This document shows, in pieces, positions 19,491 to 27,643 of a stretch of DNA of 64,000 bases. This stretch comes from CALKHT01 sp964511575 (GTDB lineage Bacteria > Planctomycetota > Phycisphaerae > Phycisphaerales > Phycisphaeraceae). Every line of letters begins with the position of its first letter. Positions within the stretch are counted from its first letter, which is position 1. The position numbers and the translations under genes were made by a program. The DNA lies in contig CAZEFM010000003.1 in the NCBI GenBank assembly GCA_964511575.1, positions 1-64,000 on the forward strand, in the 5' to 3' direction. The notes below the pieces were generated by a model that worked only from the letters and a program-made list of their open reading frames with translations, made no database searches and was not told the DNA's origin.

Positions 19491-20455
19491 GGCGCTGACC
19501 CCTTCACCTAAATGTGTTCAGGAATTGATTTTGCTGATGGGCATCCACAACCACCATGGTGAATGCCACCCCCACGCTGCGCGCACCGGCCACCTCTTAC
19601 GCAGCCGTCGCCCAGCATGCAGTCGCGTCAAAGCTTGAGATGACAACGGTTGATCAGGCCCGGACACAACCACCACCGAGCACCGTCATGGACCGCCCAC
19701 CTCGAACATCGCACCGTAAACCCCGTGCGTGACGCCCCTTTGATCTGGCTGCCCGTCCAACATCCGGAACAGGCAACCGCCTCGATACACGCTAACCAAC
19801 CCGTCAGCTTTCACAGATCCCCCGAACCCGTCGCCCGACACCTCCCCCGTGCCGAGCGACATCCGCTAATCCCCCGATGTCCAACGGATTGCGATCCCAT
19901 CCATTGCAAGCCCCACCGACGCCGACCGTCGGCCAGCAGGCGCACCGCTCATGCGTGCGACCTCTGCCCCGGCTCGCTCTGAAGTCGTTTCGTACAGCAC
20001 AACGCGCCCCGCCATCTCATCGGAGACCTGAATTGAATTGTGAGGTCGCGCCTGCCCGTACACACTCATCTGAAACCCCGCGCTCAGGTGTGGGGATCTA
20101 GGTCACTCAGTCGCCATTCCCAATTTTGCCGCATTGCGCGAACATGTCGGGCGGGCGAAAAGGCCGATGTTAGCCGCCTTTATACCAACCCCTGAAGAAT
20201 TTGCAACGGGTGATCCGATTCTTGCAATCGCCACGCCCCAACCACCCAATTCTGGCAAACCCCGTAAATCATCGCGAAAGACGCCGTTTTATCACTTCCA
20301 TTCCCTTGCGAACGTCACGTCCCCTCGTTTCGATGCGCATCACTTCGGCAAGTTCCCAACATCTTTTGCCGCGAACGCGCACACGGACAGCGTTCGCACA
20401 CCACAACATTCATCCTTAGCAGGAGTTAGACATCCTACCGCTCACTGCGACGCCG
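19491..20455. other. Long intergenic region upstream of the giant gene
   Basis: About 965 nt without a convincing gene. A 67-codon minus-strand frame at 19866-20069 lacks a Shine-Dalgarno and reads like random GC-rich sequence. The part between 20105 and 20420 is more AT-rich than its surroundings and holds the candidate promoter at 20179-20206. If that promoter drives the giant gene, its leader would be about 680 nt. Confidence 0.5.
20179..20206 (-). promoter_or_regulatory. Candidate promoter upstream of the giant gene
   Basis: On the minus strand -35 TTGCAA (20201-20206), 16-nt spacer, -10 TATAAA (20179-20184). It is the best promoter-like match in the region. It could serve the giant gene with a long leader or a separate RNA. 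Confidence 0.45.
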
Positions 20456-21454
20456 TTACCGCGCACGACCGGCGTCCGCGGCACGTTCCGCCTCACGCAC
20501 CGCCGCGATCGCCTCATCCACATCGCGGTAGCGGAACGGGAACTGGTGTTCGTTGGTCAACCGCGTAGGCACGCAGCGCCGCCCCATCAGCGCCAGCTCC
20601 GGGTCGGTGTTCAGCAGCCATCGACACGCGAATTTGACACCGATCGCCAGCGCGGGTGGCGACCAGGGACGCCCGTAAGCGCGCCGCATCGCCTGCATGA
20701 ATCGGCGATTCGTCACCGGGTTCGGAGCGGTCACCATGTAAACGCCTGAATAGCGTTCATCCGTCAACGCTGCGAGGATCAGTTGATTGATGTCTTCCTG
20801 ATGGATCCATGAGATCCACTGCCGACCCGAACCAACCGTCCCGCCCAGCCCCAGCTTCGTGACTTTCGTCAGGCGGCGCATCGCGCCGCCGTTCGGCCCG
20901 AGCACGAAGCTGATCCGCAGCACCACGCCGCGCTGCTCGGGCAGCTTCGCCTCCTCGAACGCACGTTCCCACGCCACCCCCACCCTCGGCGCAATCTCAT
21001 CCTGCGGACCGGGAGACGTCGACTCATCACAGATTTTGTCCAAGGGCTGCGGATCACCCACGATGTGCGCCGTCGCCGACTGAATCCACACCGCGGGCGG
21101 CCGATCCACCGCGCGCATCGCCTCGCCCAGCACACGGCATGAATCCACCCGCGATGCCAGAATCACCTTCCGGTTCTCCGGCGTCTTGCGGCAGTCGACG
21201 CTGCGACCCACCAGATTCACCACCGCAGCCGCACCGTCGAGCGACTCCCGCCACGCCCCCAACGACCGCCCGTCCCATTGCCGCCACTGCGTGCCCTCCG
21301 GCCAGTCGCCTTCCGGCGCATCGCAACGGCTCAGCACCGTCACCGCATAACCCGCACCAGCGAGCGCCCCAGCCAGTCCCCGGCCAAGAAACCCACTGCC
21401 ACCCGCGATCACCACGTGCCGATTGGTTGCAGCCATCGCCGCAGTATACGTCAA
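20456..21454 (-). CDS. TIGR01777-family NAD(P)-dependent epimerase/reductase (YfcH/SDR39U1 type)
   Basis: An extended SDR protein of up to 332 residues. The Rossmann motif GGSGFLGRGL lies near the start, followed by AAVVNLVGRSVDCR, where the family has NLAG...R. The active-site region is AVWIQSATAHIVGD, and the C-terminal DUF1731-like helix is MGRRCVPTRLTNEHQFPFRY. TIGR01777 proteins are predicted nucleotide-sugar epimerases or reductases with no established substrate. Two starts compete. TTG at 21454 has GGAGGAG 5 nt upstream. ATG at 21436 gives the usual short N-terminus and has TATACT exactly 6 nt upstream, suggesting a leaderless mRNA. The next minus-strand gene upstream is the PLD-family protein, about 40 nt away. 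Confidence 0.85.
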   Translation of the reverse strand: MTYTAAMAATNRHVVIAGGSGFLGRGLAGALAGAGYAVTVLSRCDAPEGDWPEGTQWRQWDGRSLGAWRESLDGAAAVVNLVGRSVDCRKTPENRKVILASRVDSCRVLGEAMRAVDRPPAVWIQSATAHIVGDPQPLDKICDESTSPGPQDEIAPRVGVAWERAFEEAKLPEQRGVVLRISFVLGPNGGAMRRLTKVTKLGLGGTVGSGRQWISWIHQEDINQLILAALTDERYSGVYMVTAPNPVTNRRFMQAMRRAYGRPWSPPALAIGVKFACRWLLNTDPELALMGRRCVPTRLTNEHQFPFRYRDVDEAIAAVREAERAADAGRAR

Positions 21455-21490
21455 CCCAACTCCTCCACTTCACCATCCCCATCGCTCACC

Positions 21491-22807
21491 TCATATCTGC
21501 GACCGAAGCAGCGCCGCCGCGTGTTCCACCACCTTCTCGCGCCACGGCCGATTGCGCCATGCATCGAGCGTCACCTCCACCGCGCGGCGTCGATCCGCCT
21601 CAAAACACGCCATCTGATGAGCCGCCAATCGACGATCCATCACGTTCAGATTGGCCTCATCGTTCAACCGAAACGACCGATTGTCGAAGTTCGTCGAACC
21701 AACGCTCGTCCACTGCTCATCCACCACCATCACCTTGCAGTGATACATCGTCGGCCGATACTCATAAATGCGAACCCCCGCCTCCAGCAACCGCCCCCAC
21801 CGCGCCCGCGATGCACGGCGAACCACCTTCTCATCAATGCACGGCCCCGGCACGATCACCTGAACCTCCACGCCGCGACGACGCGCCTCCACGAACGTCG
21901 TCACCGAAAGATCATCCGGCACGAAATACGCATTGGCGATGTACACACTCCGGCGTGCGGCAGCGATCGACAACAGATACATCAAACGTGTATCCCCGCT
22001 GCGCGATTGAGCGGAGCTTCGAAACATCTGCGCCCGCTGGTCGCCCATCGGCTCCAAAGCGGGAAAATACCCCTCCTCGTGCAGCAGTTCGGCATTGGCG
22101 CTCAACCAGTTCTCGTTGAACGCCGCCTGCATCTGCGCGACGACCGGGCCCTGAACCCGAAAGTGCGTGTCGCGCCAATGTTCCGGCCCTTCCGCATCGC
22201 CCAACCACACATCCGCGATGCCCACACCACCCGTGAAGCCGATCCGGCCATCCACCACCAGCAGCTTCCGGTGCGTGCGATTGTTCATCCTTCCAAGGTT
22301 GTACCAGCGCGGGCGGTGATACTTCTGCACCTGTACACCCGCCTCACGCATCTGCTGCAGATAGGCCTGATCCATCCGCGAGGAACCAGCCCAATCCAGT
22401 AACACATGAACCTTCACCCCCTGCCGCGCTCGCTGCGACAACGCATCGGCGAACTGCTTGCCGATACGACCCGACCAATAGATGTATGTCTCAAATGAGA
22501 TCGTCCGCTGCGCGCCGGCGATCGCCTCCAGCATCGCCGGGAAGATCTCATCACCATTGATCAACGGCTCGATGCGATTGCCGTCAATCAACGGCGGGCC
22601 GAGCAGCATGCTCATCGTGCGATCGAACTGCGCATCACCGACGGCATAGCTCGGTCGCAACGGATCGACGAGCTTCTCGCCTTCGCTCGTCAGGTTGAGC
22701 ACGATCAGCACGACGACGATCGTCGCCGCCACCGCTGCCAGCATGCCCAGCGCGATCCACACACTCAGCCTCCCTCCCGCCCGGCAAGGGAAGTCTAGGC
22801 GTGTCAT
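21491..22807 (-). CDS. Phospholipase D-family protein, cardiolipin synthase-like
   Basis: A 438-residue protein with one N-terminal membrane helix (VWIALGMLAAVAATIVVVLIV, about 16-36) and two PLD domains. The HKD motifs are HRKLLVVDG near 178, followed by FTGGVGIAD, and HCKVMVVDE near 352, followed by VGSTNFDNRSF. Both catalytic HxK(x)4D sets are intact. The family includes cardiolipin synthases, which join phosphatidyl groups, and a few nucleases; membrane anchoring favours the lipid role. A second PLD-family gene with a different N-terminus lies at 54082, so the cell has at least two. No good Shine-Dalgarno precedes the ATG at 22807. Confidence 0.85.
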   Translation of the reverse strand: MTRLDFPCRAGGRLSVWIALGMLAAVAATIVVVLIVLNLTSEGEKLVDPLRPSYAVGDAQFDRTMSMLLGPPLIDGNRIEPLINGDEIFPAMLEAIAGAQRTISFETYIYWSGRIGKQFADALSQRARQGVKVHVLLDWAGSSRMDQAYLQQMREAGVQVQKYHRPRWYNLGRMNNRTHRKLLVVDGRIGFTGGVGIADVWLGDAEGPEHWRDTHFRVQGPVVAQMQAAFNENWLSANAELLHEEGYFPALEPMGDQRAQMFRSSAQSRSGDTRLMYLLSIAAARRSVYIANAYFVPDDLSVTTFVEARRRGVEVQVIVPGPCIDEKVVRRASRARWGRLLEAGVRIYEYRPTMYHCKVMVVDEQWTSVGSTNFDNRSFRLNDEANLNVMDRRLAAHQMACFEADRRRAVEVTLDAWRNRPWREKVVEHAAALLRSQI

Positions 22808-22877
22808 GTCCCGGCGGCTGACCGCGATCGATCAACCCGGCGATGCCCGATGCCGCACAACAACGGCGATTGAACCA

Positions 22878-24650
22878 TCAAAAGTCCGGCAACACCATGT
22901 CGTCCACGGTCTTACCCGCGGGCATCATCGGCAGCACGTGCTCGTGCTTCTCGACCATCGCGTCGAGCACCGCCGGACCGTCGTAAGCGAGAAATTCCGC
23001 CATCACCCGGGGCAGGTCCGCCTTCTTCGTGCAGCGGAAGCCTTTGCAGTTCATCGCGTTGGCCAACGCGACGAAGTCGGGGTTGTGCATCTCGGTGTGG
23101 CTGTAGCGTTCCTCATAGAAGAGGTCCTGCCACTGCTTCACCATGCCCTGGAAGTCGTTGTTGAGGATGATGGTCTTCGCCGCGATGCCGTACTGCGCCG
23201 CCGTCACCATTTCCATCGCGGTCATGCAGAACGAGCCGTCGCCGTCGATGTTGATGACGGGCTTGTCCGGCCGGGCGACCTTCGCGCCCACACTCGCCGG
23301 CACACCGTACCCCATCGTGCCCAACCCGCCGGAGGTGATCCACTGTCGCGGGTAGCGGAACTTGTAGAACTGCGCCGCCCACATCTGGTGCTGGCCCACG
23401 CCCGTGGTGATGATCGCATCGCCGTTCGTCTGACGCCACAACTCCTCGATCACCGCCTGCGGCTTCATGTGGAACTCGCGCTCGTCATCCTTGTAACGGA
23501 ACGGCTGCTCCTTCTTCCACTGGTCGAGCTGCCCCAGCCATTCGCTGCGATCACGCGATTCGAGCAACGGCAGCAAAAGCTCCAGGTTCTTGCGCGCATC
23601 GCCTTCGATGCCCAGCGTCACCGGCACCGCCTTGTTGATGTTCTCCGGCGCGATGTCGAAGTGGATGAACCCGCCGCGTCCTTCGCGTTCCGCCTGCCGC
23701 GCCGCCGGGGCGAACGCGGAGATCTTGCCCGTCACCCGGTCATCGAACCGCGCGCCCACCGCGATCACGCAGTCGGCATCGCGCATCGCCCAGTTGGCAT
23801 ATGCCGCGCCGTGCATACCCAGCATGTGAACGCTCAACGGCGAGTGTTCATCGAACGCGCCCAATCCCTGCAGCGTCGTCGTCACCGGGATGTTGCCCTT
23901 CTCGGCGCATCGGGCGAGCACTTCATGCCCGCCGGACAGAATCACGCCCTGCCCCACATAGAAGAGCGGCTTCTTCGCCTTGTTGATCATCTCCGCCGCA
24001 CGCGACACCTCGCTGGATGTGCCCGCCTCGCGGATGTGATAGCCGGCGAGGTTCGGCGCGGTCTGCACCGCTTCACGCAGCACGCTCGCCGTCACGTCCT
24101 TGGGCAGATCGACCAGCACCGGGCCCGGTCGACCGGTCGTGGCGATGTGAAACGCTTCGTTGATGCGTCGCGGCAGATCGCGCACATCCTTCACCAGCAC
24201 GTTCCACTTGGTGCATGGGCGGGTGATGCCCGTCACATCCGCTTCCTGGAACGCATCGGTGCCGATGGCGCTGGTGGCGACCTGACCGGAGAAGACGATG
24301 ATCGGCGTGCCGTCCATCAGCGCATCCTGCAGCGCGGTGACGGTGTTGGTCGCACCCGGTCCGCTGGTCACCAGCACCACGCCCACCTTGCCCGAGGCGC
24401 GGGCGTATCCTTCAGCCATGTGGCCGGCGCCCTGCTCATGTCGGGAGAGATAGAACTTGAAGTATGGCGACTGGTAGATGGCATCGAACACGGGCAGGAT
24501 CGCCCCGCCGGGGTAGCCGAACATCACTTCGACGTTGTGCTCGCGCATGAGCTCGTGGAAGATCTGGGCGCCGGTCATGCCGACGTATTTGTCGGATTTG
24601 GAGCTGGATCCGTTATCGATATCGGTGGCACTGAGGTTTTTGCGATGCAT
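22878..24650 (-). CDS. ilvB: Acetolactate synthase large (catalytic) subunit
   Basis: A 590-residue ThDP enzyme that condenses two pyruvates, or pyruvate with 2-oxobutyrate, in the first common step of Val, Leu and Ile synthesis. The N-terminal PYR domain has GYPGGAILPVFDAIY and the catalytic Glu in RHEQGAGHMAEGYARASG near residue 68. The central domain has GMHGAAYAN and the FAD-contacting GARFDDRVTG. The C-terminal ThDP site is GDGSFCMTAMEM near 473 and NNDFQGMVKQWQ near 498. Length is standard. The regulatory subunit gene (ilvH/ilvN) is not next to it. A promoter and a branched-chain-rich leader peptide lie 170-310 nt upstream, suggesting attenuation control. Confidence 0.96.
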   Translation of the reverse strand: MHRKNLSATDIDNGSSSKSDKYVGMTGAQIFHELMREHNVEVMFGYPGGAILPVFDAIYQSPYFKFYLSRHEQGAGHMAEGYARASGKVGVVLVTSGPGATNTVTALQDALMDGTPIIVFSGQVATSAIGTDAFQEADVTGITRPCTKWNVLVKDVRDLPRRINEAFHIATTGRPGPVLVDLPKDVTASVLREAVQTAPNLAGYHIREAGTSSEVSRAAEMINKAKKPLFYVGQGVILSGGHEVLARCAEKGNIPVTTTLQGLGAFDEHSPLSVHMLGMHGAAYANWAMRDADCVIAVGARFDDRVTGKISAFAPAARQAEREGRGGFIHFDIAPENINKAVPVTLGIEGDARKNLELLLPLLESRDRSEWLGQLDQWKKEQPFRYKDDEREFHMKPQAVIEELWRQTNGDAIITTGVGQHQMWAAQFYKFRYPRQWITSGGLGTMGYGVPASVGAKVARPDKPVINIDGDGSFCMTAMEMVTAAQYGIAAKTIILNNDFQGMVKQWQDLFYEERYSHTEMHNPDFVALANAMNCKGFRCTKKADLPRVMAEFLAYDGPAVLDAMVEKHEHVLPMMPAGKTVDDMVLPDF

Positions 24651-24812
24651 GGGGTCGTTCTCGTCGAATCGCGGTTGGGTGCTTATCGCCGCTGAGCCCT
24701 TTTCGTCGGGCCGCCGCGTCGCTGATGCTCATGGCACAGCCACAACGGGCACGGCAAACGTCAACACAGGTTTTCGTCGGGGGAGAGAAGAGGTCGCTTG
24801 GCTGAATACGCG

Positions 24813-24838
24813 GGTCCGCCGCTCACCTAACGCGGACC
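24813..24838 (-). promoter_or_regulatory. Hairpin across the end of the ilvB leader peptide
   Basis: A 7-bp GGTCCGC/GCGGACC stem with a 12-nt loop covering the stop codon of the leader peptide. Ribosome stalling on the Val codons just before it would change whether it forms. No classic U-tract terminator was found between here and ilvB, so the mechanism is uncertain. Confidence 0.45.
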
Positions 24839-24921
24839 GGAACACGTACCGCCACGGGCTGCCGCCGCTGCGGTAGCACCAGTGCGAGTAGCGATAGAAT
24901 GGATGCGATCATCGCTTTCAT
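24823..24921 (-). CDS. Putative ilvB leader peptide, 32 residues, rich in Ile/Leu/Val
   Basis: A short frame begins at the ATG at 24921, just after a strong promoter, and stops at 24823. Of its 32 residues 13 are branched-chain: 2 Ile, 5 Leu and 6 Val. They fall in two clusters: a Leu-rich one (ILSLLALVL, residues 8-16) and an alternating Val-Arg tail (residues 23-32). This composition is what ilv and leu attenuator peptides show in other bacteria. The -10 TATAGT is 9 nt before the ATG, so translation would be leaderless or nearly so. It could instead be part of a simple untranslated leader, but position, strand and composition all favour a leader peptide. Confidence 0.6.
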   Translation of the reverse strand: MKAMIASILSLLALVLPQRRQPVAVRVPVRVR

Positions 24922-24930
24922 GACCCCGAT

Positions 24931-24960
24931 ACTATAACGAGTGATCCCGCTGACGGTCAA
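24931..24960 (-). promoter_or_regulatory. Promoter of the ilvB transcript
   Basis: On the minus strand -35 TTGACC (24955-24960), 18-nt spacer, -10 TATAGT (24931-24936). This is one of the best promoters in the window, about 280 nt before ilvB. Confidence 0.65.
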
Positions 24961-24965
24961 GACGA

Positions 24966-25025
24966 TTCGGGAGATTCAGTGATTTGGTGATTTGGTGATT
25001 TGGTGATTGGGTGCGGGGTGATTGG
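24966..25025. repeat. Short-word repeat, GATTTGGT family
   Basis: Four successive copies of an 8-9-nt word (GTGATTTG / GTGATTTGG / GTGATTGGG) run through this gap. The same words form inverted repeats at 29698-29753 and 33620-33719. Confidence 0.65.
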
Positions 25026-25346
25026 GGCTCCTTTCCGGCGGTGCGTGGTTTGGGGTGGCGGATGTCGTGTCACCCCCCCCTCTACCTGCGGCGAACTGGT
25101 GCAACCTTTTTGTATTTCCCGGCTTGCATCAAAAATGTGGGATGTCACCCCCACGACAAAGACGACATGGTCTTTTGATTGCGGATGTCGGATTCCGGAC
25201 TGCGGATTTAATTTAAGTGCGGACGGGGTAGGGTGTTACAAGCTCTTCTCTCTATCCACCGTCCTCTGTCCTCCGTCATCCGCATCCAGCCTAATTATAA
25301 CCTAACAAATCTAGATTGACAAGAGCGTGGCGCCTTGCCCTTGGGC
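25026..25346. other. Intergenic region with degenerate words
   Basis: No gene is visible. From 25180 to 25300 it carries two more word-like stretches: GCGGATGTCGGATTCCGGAC on one side, and a series of CCGTCCTCTGTCCTCCGTC-like words on the other. The last 50 nt are AT-rich. Confidence 0.45.
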
Positions 25347-25784
25347 TCAGCGCTGGCGGAGGCTTTCGAGCACGGTGGTGTTGTAGGCTCGGCCATATTC
25401 CCGGGCGGCGGCGTTGAGCTGCTGCTGTTCGGCGGTGAGCGATTGGCCGGTGATGTAAGGCAGCGGCTCGAAGGTGACGGGTGAGTTGCGATCGTCCAAC
25501 ACCAGGCCGATGCCCGGCGCTTCGAGGTCGAAGCCACGGCGAATCACGAGATAAACGACCTTGCCGGCGGCAACATCCGCGCGGGCGTCGGCAACGGGAT
25601 CACGCTGCACAAGCCGCTGAATGCTTGCCTGGGCCTGACGCTCGCTGCCTCCACCCTGGAAATACCACAGCGCATAGCCGGCTGGAGCGATCACCACCAA
25701 CGTGCAAAAAAGCGTCAGGACGACGGCCGGCCTGCAACCCATTTCGCGTGTGCCGTAGCGGCGAAAGGTGGGGATCGAATGCAT
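25347..25784 (-). CDS. Small membrane-anchored protein of unknown function
   Basis: A 145-residue protein with one membrane helix (VVLTLFCTLVVIAPAGYALWYF, about 18-39). A mixed domain outside the membrane includes DVAAGKVVYLVIRRGFDLEAPGIGLVLDDRN. It ends in a helical AAREYGRAYNTTVLESLRQR tail. I do not recognise the family. The frame extends to a TTG at 25841; I chose the ATG at 25784 because the added residues read as non-coding, though neither start has a convincing Shine-Dalgarno. It lies upstream of the ilvB leader on the same strand, separated by a repeat-rich gap, and is probably transcribed on its own. Confidence 0.55.
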   Translation of the reverse strand: MHSIPTFRRYGTREMGCRPAVVLTLFCTLVVIAPAGYALWYFQGGGSERQAQASIQRLVQRDPVADARADVAAGKVVYLVIRRGFDLEAPGIGLVLDDRNSPVTFEPLPYITGQSLTAEQQQLNAAAREYGRAYNTTVLESLRQR

Positions 25785-25884
25785 GAAGGGATGATACCGC
25801 GCGGGGATGGCCAGCGCAGGTTCCGCGGAGCTGATTTTCAACGCGATTTCCCCACGATGACGGGGGTCGGGCGGGGGTGCGTTC

Positions 25885-25913
25885 TTGACAAGCCGTGCTG
25901 CTTCCGATAGATA
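25885..25913 (+). promoter_or_regulatory. Candidate promoter for the coiled-coil envelope gene
   Basis: Perfect -35 TTGACA (25885-25890), 17-nt spacer, weak -10 TAGATA (25908-25913). This would give a leader of about 105 nt before the GTG at 26023. Confidence 0.45.
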
Positions 25914-26022
25914 TTGCCCCTTGGAAGTACCGGGCTCTGCCGTTCGGGTGGAGTCGGCACCCTCGAATAAGTAACCTGCCTTCCCGATTCGTTCACCCTA
26001 CCAGTTCTGAGAGGATCTCGCT

Positions 26023-26880
26023 GTGAACGTACTGACCAAAGCTTTCGTGGTGCTGGTGGCCGTTCTGTCGGTCATGCTGATGGCCTTGACGGTGTCGTTC
26101 GCAGCCAACACCGAGAACTACCGCAAGCTGAACGATGATTTGAAGACGCAGCTTGCGGCCGCGGAAACGAAGGCCCGCAGCGCCGGCGTGGAGATCGCCG
26201 CCGCTCAGGAGCGCATCAACGCCACGCTGAACCAGCAGATCGCCCAGATCAACCAGCTCATGGCTGAAAAGGCGGAGAACCTGTCGGAGATTTCGAACCT
26301 CAAGTCGCAGCTCGCCAATGCGAACCGCGAGTTGACGCGGGTGACGGCCGACTTCGCGAACCTGAGCGCAACGGTGAAGCAGTCGACGGAACTGCTGAAG
26401 GTGACGCAGGAGGAAGTGAAGCAGCGTCGCGACGCTCAGTTGGCGCTGGAACGTCAGAACATCGAATTGACGGACCGCAACAACTCGCTGCAGAGCGCTC
26501 ACGATCAGCTTGAGCGTGCCCTGCGTCGCAGCACGGAGCAGGTGGCGGCGCTGCAGGACACGATCCGCGGGCTGGAGCAGAAGATTGCCCAGGCGGGTAC
26601 GACGACCACGGCGGCCGAGACCAAGGTTGTTTCGCCGCACCCGATCGCCGGCCGCATCGTTCGCCTGAAGAAGGAAGGCGCGGCGACGTTCGTTGAGCTG
26701 AACGTGGGCTCGAAGGACGGCGTGAAGCCGAACATGGAATTCCTCGTGCATCGCGGCGAGAAGTTCCTGGGCAAGCTGGTGGTTCAGGCGGTGGACGTCA
26801 ACGTTGCGGCGGGTGCCGTGGTGATGACGGTTCCGAACGCTGACATCGCCGGCGGCGACGCGGTGTACCACGGGCCGTGA
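26023..26880 (+). CDS. Membrane-anchored coiled-coil protein
   Basis: A 285-residue protein starting at GTG 26023 (GAGAGG upstream). Residues 1-28 form a signal anchor. About 30-195 is a long heptad-rich coiled coil (NQLMAEKAENLSEISNLKSQ, LTRVTADFANLSATV and similar). After a Thr/Ala linker comes a compact beta domain (IAGRIVRLKKEGAATFVELN, GSKDGVKPNMEFLVHRGEKF, GKLVVQAVDVNVAAGAVVM) that resembles the MreC-like or FlgT-C-like barrels found behind coiled coils. Followed by a small membrane protein and then mreBCD, it may take part in envelope or cell-shape work. That role is inferred from neighbours and fold style only. Confidence 0.75.
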   Translation: MNVLTKAFVVLVAVLSVMLMALTVSFAANTENYRKLNDDLKTQLAAAETKARSAGVEIAAAQERINATLNQQIAQINQLMAEKAENLSEISNLKSQLANANRELTRVTADFANLSATVKQSTELLKVTQEEVKQRRDAQLALERQNIELTDRNNSLQSAHDQLERALRRSTEQVAALQDTIRGLEQKIAQAGTTTTAAETKVVSPHPIAGRIVRLKKEGAATFVELNVGSKDGVKPNMEFLVHRGEKFLGKLVVQAVDVNVAAGAVVMTVPNADIAGGDAVYHGP

Positions 26881-26990
26881 GCCCGATGGAGCGGCACGTG
26901 GGCCACGCCTGCTGAAGCGGGCGGGCAGCCGGGGGAGGTGGGGATACCGACGGGTTTAACTGCATCGCACACGCTCACTGGAGCATCGTC

Positions 26991-27170
26991 ATGGCGGATC
27001 GCGGGTCAGCACGAAGCAATGTGTATACGGTCCTGGCGCTGATCGCGCTGCTGGCGCTCATCACCGCGGTGGGCTTCCTCTGGGTGAAGAGCGAAGAGCT
27101 CTTCGGCAAGGGCAACCCGTTTGAAATCCGTCAGGTGATGGTGGATGTGGTTCGCCCGCTGCTGGCGTAA
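26991..27170 (+). CDS. 59-residue membrane protein
   Basis: A short gene from ATG 26991 to TAA at 27170, with GGAG 7 nt upstream. The protein has a polar N-terminus (MADRGSARSNV), one membrane helix (VLALIALLALITAVGFLWV, about 13-31) and a short outside tail KSEELFGKGNPFEIRQVMVD. It lies 110 nt after the coiled-coil gene on the same strand and is probably its operon partner. I do not know the family. Confidence 0.7.
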   Translation: MADRGSARSNVYTVLALIALLALITAVGFLWVKSEELFGKGNPFEIRQVMVDVVRPLLA

Positions 27171-27643
27171 GCGTCAGCGGTTCGGCTGAACGACGAAGCG
27201 CGGGCACGGCGTCCTGTCAACGGGTGGCGACCACGTCCCCGTTGGGACGCGATGCTCGGAAGCTCGACAGGATTGGGGGATGGGTCGACGCCTGCGGGCG
27301 CATGACTCCGGGGTCCGGCGGGCCGATTCGCATGTGGCGGTTGTCGTTATCGGGCGACCGCCGTTCCTGATCAACCGGTATGGATCGCTGACCGGGGGGC
27401 AAGTCAGCCTGCCCCGGGCGATCGCTTTGGCGGACCTGGCACGGTTCGGGGTTTCGACCTATCGGTCTGTGAATCTGGGTCTTTTCCAAAACTTGGATAA
27501 ATCGGGTACGATCTTCCCGATTGGATAAGTGGCCGATTCACCGGGTTCGGCACCCCGGTTCTCGGCCCCGCCCCGGGTGCGAAGGATCGCACCGCCGCGC
27601 CTCGCGGTATGTGGGTGAACGAGCAGCCAACGGAAGCGCCAAG
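27171..27643. other. Region upstream of mreB
   Basis: About 470 nt without a credible gene. It holds a GC-rich hairpin around 27393-27419 (GGGGCA/TGCCCC core, no T run) that could end the upstream operon, a candidate promoter at 27483-27512, and an AATCGGG/CCCGATT inverted repeat overlapping that promoter. An open frame in phase with mreB runs from 27521 but its text is not protein-like. Confidence 0.45.
27483..27512 (+). promoter_or_regulatory. Candidate mreB promoter
   Basis: -35 TTTCCA (27483-27488), 18-nt spacer, -10 TACGAT (27507-27512). Both boxes match 4 of 6. The -10 lies in the loop of an AATCGGG/CCCGATT inverted repeat. Confidence 0.3.

Noticed and set aside
6237..19511. Three very long plus-strand open frames (about 1612, 1033 and 1657 codons) opposite the giant gene
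   Set aside because: They lie in one frame relation to the giant gene, are rich in Arg, His, Val, Asp and Ala with no motif, and arise because codon bias of the real gene removes stops on the other strand.
19866..20069. 67-codon minus-strand ORF in the gap upstream of the giant gene
   Set aside because: No Shine-Dalgarno, no hydrophobic or domain pattern; reads as chance.
22695..24695. 666-codon plus-strand frame opposite ilvB
   Set aside because: ilvB is unmistakable on the other strand and this frame has shadow composition (many Arg, His).
27521..27643. In-frame extension upstream of mreB
   Set aside because: MreB proteins begin near LNLDDILSWFS; the extra 41 codons read as untranslated leader.
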